Below are positions 57,404-64,000 of a stretch of 64,000 nucleotides of DNA, piece by piece. Source of the DNA: Desarmillaria ectypa (Eukaryota; Basidiomycota; Agaricomycetes; Agaricales; Physalacriaceae); assembly GCA_030407005.1 (NCBI GenBank), contig JAUDYN010000008.1:2976001-3040000 (forward strand), in the 5' to 3' direction. Position numbers and translations under genes: made by a program. The notes under the pieces are model-generated. The model did not search any database, was not told the DNA's origin, and saw only the letters and a program-made list of their open reading frames with translations. Each line of letters starts with the position of its first letter. Position 1 is the first letter of the stretch.

Positions 57404-58071
57404 ATGCTCAGAGGAAATTTCTCCGTTCTCATACTCTGTTGTCTTGTGTCATTAATCACCTCGTTGGCCTCCACTATTCCCAGTAACCTCCCTGAAGCGA
57501 CGGGGGAGGTCAACATCAAAGGCAGTAGCCTCATCAATGCACCTAGAGATGCTGTATGGGACGCTATGCTCAATTTCTCGTCCTATCCTGACTGGAATCC
57601 CTTCGTTCGGTGAGTATATTAACAAAGTGCTCTTATGCTCTTCGCTAAATCGCACACAGCTCCCAGCTTGTTGCCAACGATTTCGCTATACCACTTCACA
57701 ACCAATCTGCCTTCGTAGGCGCCAAACTTATCATAACGAGCCAAATTCCTCCCCTGCCACAGCCTGTCAACGCCTCAACCGCGCCGAACTTACTAACGCA
57801 GCATATCACAATCGAAGAGATCACAGTGATTGATATCGAGAACTACCGCGTGGCGTGGGTTCTAGTCTCTCCAGCCTGGATTTTGAATACGATTCGCTGG
57901 AGTGCTGTGAGCACAGTAGTCGATAGCGATGGAGTGGAAAAGTCATATTACGAGTCGAGGGAGACGCTCAATGGGCCGCTGGCAAGCGTAGTGAGGGATC
58001 TGCTTGGAGATGATATAGCCAAGTCTTTTCAGGCGCAGGCGGATGCGTTGAAAGTGTGGATGGAAACATAA
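57404..58071 (+). CDS. Secreted SRPBCC (START-like, polyketide cyclase/dehydrase type) protein
   Basis: Two exons (57404-57609 and 57660-58071, 50-nt intron gtgagt...cacag) give 205 residues. Residues 1-23 form a signal peptide (MLRGNFSVLILCCLVSLITS). The fold starts with GEVNIKGSSLINAPRDAVWD and FSSYPDWNPFVR, the classic SRPBCC opening. Strands follow (FVGAKLIITSQIPPLP, YRVAWVLVSPAWI, ETLNGPLASVVRDLL) and a C-terminal helix AKSFQAQADALKVWMET. The family binds hydrophobic ligands in a helix-grip pocket. The ligand here is unknown; secretion is inferred from the signal peptide. The first Met is preferred because the hydrophobic leader follows at once. Confidence 0.9.
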
Positions 58072-58607
58072 ATACGCACGTTCAAGCTATGTACCTTGAG
58101 CGTGCTCTTTCAGTACCCGGCATGATGGTAGACATCATATTAGAGATTTCAAATTCAAATTTAGGTTTTGACTGGTAAAGAAATTTCGTAAAGCGCGCTC
58201 GTGGATAGCATTCCCTATGACATTATCAGAATAAGCGGCTCATTGTTACTGTGATACTCAGTCCAGAAATATCCGTTAGGCTGACCGCGCCTCCAGAGTT
58301 GGGGATCGATCTGGGGGACTAATGGTCCAATTACTAAAAAAGATAACGGTGTCTGGAACCGCCAAGGCTGACGGCAATTGTCCTCTCGATAGTGATAAGT
58401 ATCCACCGACGCCTATAATATCGTGACACCGGGCTAATCTGAGACCCAAGTACCGAAGTTGTAGTCTCATTGTTGGTATCACATCTGTAGGCTTGCAAGG
58501 CGGCCTATATAAACCCTTCAAAGTTTATGGCCGACTCTCCACCGATCGCCCCCACCGTCTATAAAGCCAAAATTTGATTATTTCCTTTTGCTTCGACTTC
58601 ACCAACC

Positions 58608-59206
58608 ATGTCCTATAGCCACGCATTCCCTTTCCCCTTCGACAAGGTAAGTTTTAATCTACTACGTGGGAAATATAGTGTCCTAATAATAACTGTACGA
58701 CTAGAAGCCTGTCGCAAGCACCAGATTTTTCTCATCAGAGATGCTCATGGTAAGGTCCTCCACAGACCCAAGTTAGCACATCCAGCTTTGGTAGTTTATC
58801 CAACCGTATTTAATTCTCTCGCGCCCTCGGAGGGGAGGAAATGCTGAAATCACTCAACAAGGCGACGGAAACGTGAGCTCTGCAAATTGTCTACTGTCAA
58901 TAGGCCAATGTCTCAGCAGTGATGGATGTAGTAGCATTAAGTTCCCCGCTGCCCGTAGCAAAGCATGGTATCGCTACGGCTAGAAGCAGTGCACAGATCG
59001 TCACAACTAAACCTTCACCTAACACTTTACGGTTAGTAATGTCGTGTCTCTCTTTCTTCTCTTTCTTATTGCAATATAAAGAAGCGCCTTGTTTAGAATT
59101 TATACCGTTGTATATTAAGACGAGCTCTCATTTCATGTCGCGATTGATCCAGGATGCCCAGCAGCGTAATACATTAGTGCGTAAAAAGTTCGGAAACTTG
59201 TTTTAA
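58608..59206 (+). CDS. Hypothetical short multi-exon gene
   Basis: A TATA-like ctatataaacc near 58,505 is followed by a good start context (caccaaccatgtcc). The first exon is MSYSHAFPFPFDK with donor gtaagt. The second reads KPVASTRFFSSEMLM with donor gtaagg. Later pieces give MDVVALSSPLPVAKHGIATA and RSSAQIVTTKPSPNTL, possibly ending at the 59,204-59,206 stop. I do not recognise the product. The splice signals support a transcribed gene, but the exon chain is uncertain. Confidence 0.4.
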
Positions 59207-59431
59207 TTAACCTACTGCGATACCAAAGCGCTCCAGCTACCTTTATGGATAGCAAGGAAGTGGCATTCACAAAGATGAAAGCGATTCACTCTCCCATTCC
59301 ACCCATTTCAACCCATTTCCTTCTGCCATTTAGAAAACAAGCATGAATCGTGCCAGTCGCACATACTTTCTCAGTCGTAGTTGCTGGAAACTCGCCTGTG
59401 GGATAAAATATGGCAAAAAAAATAGTTAGCT

Positions 59432-61628
59432 TCAGTTGCTCTGGTTGGCTTCCGAAGATACATCGTCATCTATCCATATTGGATTTGTGAAATGTGCTTT
59501 AGGCTTATACTTTCGGCATTTATGTTCATGGAAAGCCTCCAACCGCATCCGAACACTGCGGTGGACTTTGACTCCGCCAGATGAATTTGGGATCTCTCGA
59601 GGCCGGCCAAGGTTTATCCTGTAAATTCTTGAATCAGCCGGATTGCTGAACAAAAGAATTCCCGCATGTACCCAAGCCAGCACACCCATTCTCTGTTTTC
59701 TATCTGCTGTCGGAATTCCATGGGAATCAGCTCGAGAATCCACCATGACTTTGAACGTTTGAGTTGGTCGTATATGGGAGACAGTGCGTCGCGGATTTCC
59801 TCCTCTTCCTCTGTCCCAATTGGCGGGCACCCTTCATCTTCCATTGAAACACTCCGTGCCTCAGGAACTAAGGTTTGACACTCGTCGGAATCATGGAGCA
59901 CTGGTACAGGATGGTGCCGAAACGTAGATAGGAACTTCTCCAACAGTGACATTTTCGTTGGTCCCATTGGTATCATAGCAGACTCCACAGATAACGCTGG
60001 TGGCCGTGGTGTAATGAAAGGATACAGAGTTGCAGGATCAAGGCCTATTTCTCTCAGGCGCTCTGAATCGAACATGATTCCTGTTTCCGCTTTGAAGCAT
60101 TCCCGAATCATCCATCGCAACGGAATCCGTGATAAAGAATAGCGCGTAGAGTTCCTTACAGAACCGCCACCGACATCTGTAGTAATCTGGCAGTTAATGA
60201 TCGATATTTGTTGGTAATCGAAGGAAGGCACATACCGCAATGACATCCCTGAGCAGCAGAGCAATGATTCAATGAGTATCAGGGATACTTAATGCGGACA
60301 AAAATCTCACCGCAAACCAGACCTCTTCGACGTCAGTAGGCCGCCCGGAAGGCGATGAATGAAGCTCTTCCATCTTCCTCAAGAACGTCTCATCCTTCGG
60401 ATGCCATTCAATCCCTGACTCCATCACATGAACGTGCCGCAGTTTATGTTTGTCGGAGTCCGCTGTATTCTTACGTGACTTCGATGTGCCCAGCAGCATC
60501 TCTTTCATGGTCGGCAGATTCCATAGATTCGCTTTGAACTTTGCTCGATGCTCATCCAACGACACCGCATGTCGAAAGGTCCGAATGATGGTATTGGAGA
60601 CCGTAAATGGCAATCGTCTAGGGACGAGCCCCACAGAATCAACTGTGTCCCTTTTGTTCGTAACCATTTGCATGAGAAAAGGCACATAGAGGCGGAAAAA
60701 AGCCAGTGCGCACCATACCCCTACAAACTCAATTGAGACGTCCATACAGAATGCTTCTTTGAAAGTTGTGGACTGGCACCATCCAATCTCGTCCGTACGA
60801 GTGTACATTTTGTACGCAAAGGGGACTTGCTGCCAGTTATCCGGTGGGAGTAAGCCTACTTTGTGAATCATCCCCGCGAGACTGACCGTAGTGTCAGAAA
60901 AGTGGTCTGTGACACGAAACTGTGAATAATGTTCCTTACCTCCTAGCCGTGTACGCGCCGCGTGAGAAACCAAAGAGACATATACGATCACCTCTGTGAT
61001 CTACGGATGACATCGGTACCGAACCAAGGCGTTAAAGATGAACAGGAACGCACAATTTTGCATCAAGAATTGATAACCATCTGGCCGAAAAGCGTCAATA
61101 TAAGGTGAAAGTAAATATGACAGATCTGCGTACCCATGACGTGAGCGTCGAGGCTCCAAGCTATCATGAGATCAACCGTCTACCCACGATGTTAGGATCA
61201 TTCCTTCAAAAAAGTAAGGAAATGGATAGTTTGTACCTTATACATTTTCGATGTGAGAAGGTCAGGAATTTTATGCGGTATGTAAGTACCAACTCCTGCC
61301 TTGAAGGCACGTTGATTAATTGAGTCCAGGGTCATTAGTCAGATCGTACCTGATAATAAACCATTTGCTGCGAGCGGTCATCTTTCTTCAGCAGTGAACA
61401 GAGCTGCACGATATTCGAATTATCGGCGTCAAATTGGTCCCCGGTACCGTCAAAGCAGAGCACCAAAGTACGAGAATCGTGCTGTGGAGGAATCATTCTT
61501 GGTATATCTTTGGGGACCGACCGTTCGGAATTTTCCTCTGAATCAACGGTAGTTTCTTCGATGGATGGTGTTGTCGGCAGGCGTTCATGATGAGGAGTGT
61601 ACGCTGCAAGAATTTCTAGAGTCGTCAT
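59432..61628 (-). CDS. DUF2235-domain alpha/beta hydrolase (Tle1-like catalytic domain)
   Basis: A multi-exon gene. The start ATG at 61626-61628 opens a Thr/Glu-rich leader, then SRTLVLCFDGTGDQFDADNS and IVQLCSLLKKD, the DUF2235 signature. Spliced exons give AGVGTYIP, AWSLDAHVMDGYQFLMQN, GDRICLFGFSRGAYTAR-SLAG, with the nucleophile elbow GFSRG at 60957-60971. Then MIHKVGLLPPDNWQQVPFAY, SIEFVGVWCALAFF, TDVEEVWFAG, DVGGGSVRNSTRYSLSRIPL, RWMIRECFKAETGIMF. After a variable linker come KSWWILELIPMEF, INLGRPREIP and VHRSVRMRLEA, with the stop at 59432. The Ser, an Asp candidate (FVGVW-type strand region) and a late His fit a hydrolase. Bacterial relatives are phospholipases; the fungal substrate is unknown. 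It appears intact. Confidence 0.9.
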
Positions 61629-61797
61629 GAGTGAATAGAGTGAGTGGAATTGTGGGTGGCCTTCGTCAGAGCAGTGACGTTATTTATGAATTTCTGCTAA
61701 GCGCCCGAACAGTATCATAATTGAAGAGATCAAAGGGCAGTGCAAAATAGTGTATGAGAACTTTCCGCATCAATGAAAGCGGCAGTCTGAAGTTTAG

Positions 61798-62307
61798 ATG
61801 ATGAACCGTAATACTAAGATGACGCACGGGAAAATGATGAAACTGATAGATAATTCGTCGGAGAGTCGCTCGATGAGAGCAAAGCCATCTGGTTACGGTT
61901 TTTTAATACTGAAAGGGGAATGTAAGTTGGGAGAAGCGATTGCACCTTCATATTGGTCAATTGATTTTCAGCGTTTAGCACCTGATCTATTGGGTGATTG
62001 TGATCTTTTTGCTGCCGCTGGTCCACATGGTCAGTCTGAAAAGGGATTCGACTGTGATGAACATCCATTATCGATTAACACCATTCACGACATGTTTGGG
62101 ATGTCGAATTCGTTCAGCACAGTGTAACACAAAGTCAGAAAGCTGATTAATATTCCGTACTCGGTACTCCAGACTTTCTGTTTTTGATCTAGCATCTGCA
62201 TCGTAAAACCGAAACCCTTCACAGCTCCGCGTTAAATGGTCGTCGTAACATCTCCGGTGCAGTAGTGGCCTTTGTTGCTCCATTTGGCGATATTTGACCG
62301 GATGCAA
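61798..62307 (-). CDS. Possible exon remnant, unassigned
   Basis: The minus frame 62307-62068 (YRQMEQQRPLLHRRCYDDHL, FRFYDADARSKTESLEYRVR) looks protein-like. It is preceded by an intron-like T-rich acceptor (tttttttttttgcag) near 62,330. No family is recognised, and the plus frame 61798-62127 overlaps it. It could be a fragment of a neighbouring gene upstream of the DUF2235 hydrolase. Confidence 0.3.
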
Positions 62308-62319
62308 CTCATACGAAGG

Positions 62320-63215
62320 CCGAATTTCACCTGCAAAAAAAAAAAAGACAGCATTCCTTGTGTATCAGCCTTACCCACTCAAACCCTCAAACCCACTCGC
62401 TTGCATTGATCTGAACCTTCGGCAGTGCTGCCACAATAAACAGCAATCATCATCTCATTCATGGACTGTATAATTGGGGAAGAGAGCTAAAAGAGTCCGG
62501 GGCGCTGAATTCAGCGACGGGAATAGGATCATGCGATCCCACATCAATCGGGATTACACGCTAAGGTGTCACACGTCACGTTCGAAGGGCGGAACAGGTT
62601 TGGATTGTACATTGATATATCAGGCTTAAGCTCGTAAGCTCACCGATTTTTGGTCAGACAAAGACTGAAGCAATCAAAGAGCGGGACCCACGTACAGGAA
62701 TGATTGATATACGGGCAGACAATATGATTCAGCAAATGCTCCGGTCCGTCACAATAACAGTGCTGATAAATATTGCCTGATTGCCGTCGACTTATGCATG
62801 GACGTGATATTTTGAGTCCGAAATATCACAGGCACTGAAAATCGAGTTTGAATGGTGCGAATACCTGGCGGAAAAAGGGTCTGTTACTGTTAGGATGCAC
62901 AGAAGGCTCTCCAACCTCAGCACAGCTGTAATACGCTCATCAGCATATTATATTACCATGGGTATCTCAGAGTCACTGCACGTTCCCATGCTATATCCCC
63001 GGGGTAGTGGTCCTAGGGAGCTGTTCGATACAACGATAGTGGGAAAGAACAATGACAGAAAACTGAATTGAAAGAATTTGAAATCGTTTGGACAGTCACA
63101 TGATCTTGACGTCACGCGTCGAAGCCAATTGCATGTCATCAGATCGCATTCTCCTTTCAAGTGTCATTTTGGAAGCTGAACAGTATGAATTTCCAATCTA
63201 TTAGATATGTTTCAA
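62320..63215. other. Intergenic, no supported gene
   Basis: Host-like CpG content with only short frames. Composition turns CpG-poor at about 63,215. Confidence 0.4.
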
Positions 63216-63491
63216 TTATTAATGTAATGTCCCAAAGGAAGTATTGTCCTGCAACAATGATGGAAGTCCCTGTCACATATCATAAGCATGAAAACTTAGA
63301 AGAATAAGATTGGTCAAGAGAGTCTTTTGATTGAAAACTGTATTTTCAGGACAGGTATTGGCAGCATGAATTTAAAGGTTAAAAGATGCCACACAAAACA
63401 TGCAAATGACTGAGTTAAATTCACCTCAGAGGTAATTGTCATAGAATATGGTCAATTGATGTTAATGTCATTCTGACAACAATGAAGAAAT

Positions 63492-63917
63492 TGTTAGACC
63501 CAACCTTTACATGGTCTGAGCAATGCACTAAGTCCCAAGGCTGTCTTGTGTCTAGACAATCACCCAATGGAATGCAGCTATTGTCACTTAGACTCAAGGA
63601 AGAAGGACTAAGATTTTAGTCAAGTTCTTTGAGTAAAGTGTTGGTATGGATAAACTTTAGCTCAAAGTTGGGGATTATACAGCGAGAGCTACCCTACTTA
63701 TATATGAAAACCAAGGGTCCTAATGTGGATACAGTAGTATGTAGTCTATGCATGAAACAATAAGAAATATCTGTTAGGCTAGCAACCATCATGAGCCATA
63801 GTATAATTGCTGAAGTCATTCAGTACAGGCAAGGCAACAGTAGCATGGCAATGATGTAACAGTAATTGCTAAGATAAGATAGGTGCCAAAGAGAAGATAA
63901 GCAGAAAAATCATAACA
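63492..63917 (-). repeat. Gypsy LTR (family A), reverse orientation
   Basis: On the minus strand it starts tgttatgatttttctgc and ends ggtctaaca. It contains tatataagtagggtag near 63,700 and the conserved tgattgtctagacac motif (63,541-63,565). The flanks gaaat (left) and caaat (right) match at 4 of 5 positions, which may be a mutated target duplication. Neither side shows gag or pol, so it is probably solo; the CpG-poor surroundings (63,215-64,000) may be another old element. Confidence 0.82.
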
Positions 63918-64000
63918 CAAATGGTCACCCTCACCTTTGGACATGAAGATTAAATTCCTCAAAATCTGGGCCTTTTCATGAATGTGAGCATGGGAATGCC

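Noticed and set aside
1..64000. tRNA, rRNA and CRISPR arrays
   Set aside because: No cloverleaf with a GTTCRAA-type T arm, no rRNA-like sequence, and no evenly spaced direct repeats were seen by eye; a dedicated scan (tRNAscan-SE) would be more reliable.

Overview
The window looks like nuclear DNA of a filamentous basidiomycete, most likely a mushroom-forming agaricomycete. Host genes are cut by many roughly 45-70 nt GT-AG introns. The recognisable families (DUF6534-type seven-helix membrane proteins, aryl-alcohol-dehydrogenase-like aldo-keto reductase, DUF2235 hydrolase, TAP-like alpha/beta hydrolase, caspase-domain protein, SRPBCC protein) are typical of that group. All assignments rest on reading translations and motifs by eye; no search was run.

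Layout. 1-11,600: almost CpG-free graveyard of Ty3/Gypsy chromovirus copies. A long gag-pol relic (601-6996) is broken by a solo LTR with perfect TATTA target duplication, followed by a second LTR type (about 1.36 kb, CTAG-rich), a pol tail, another LTR, a third pol fragment and its LTR. 11,770-13,996: intact-looking secreted TAP-like hydrolase (minus strand). 16,498-18,190: a DUF6534-like gene (minus). 18,549-29,449: a Ty1/Copia element with 210-bp LTRs and perfect TAACT duplication; inside it lies a tyrosine-recombinase (DIRS-type) retroelement, and inside that recombinase gene lies a solo 1.36-kb LTR with CTGG duplication: three nested insertions.

29,450-41,000: caspase-domain gene (31,531-33,021, minus), a putative secreted/single-pass membrane protein (37,345-38,310, plus) and weak hypothetical genes. 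41,300-53,803: a cluster of DUF6534-like copies in all stages of decay (minus: about 41.3-42.3, 43.5-45.0, 46.7-48.6 kb; plus: intact copy 50,789-52,704 and a first-exon fragment at 53.7 kb). Two of them form a long inverted duplication about 11 kb apart. 54,313-61,628: a block of apparently intact host genes: aldo-keto reductase (minus), SRPBCC protein (plus), short hypothetical gene (plus), DUF2235 hydrolase (minus). 63,215-64,000: CpG-poor again, with a Gypsy LTR in reverse orientation.

The host genes show no operon-like functional link. The main biological stories are the expansion and decay of the seven-helix family, and repeated retroelement insertion followed by C-to-T type mutation of the elements.
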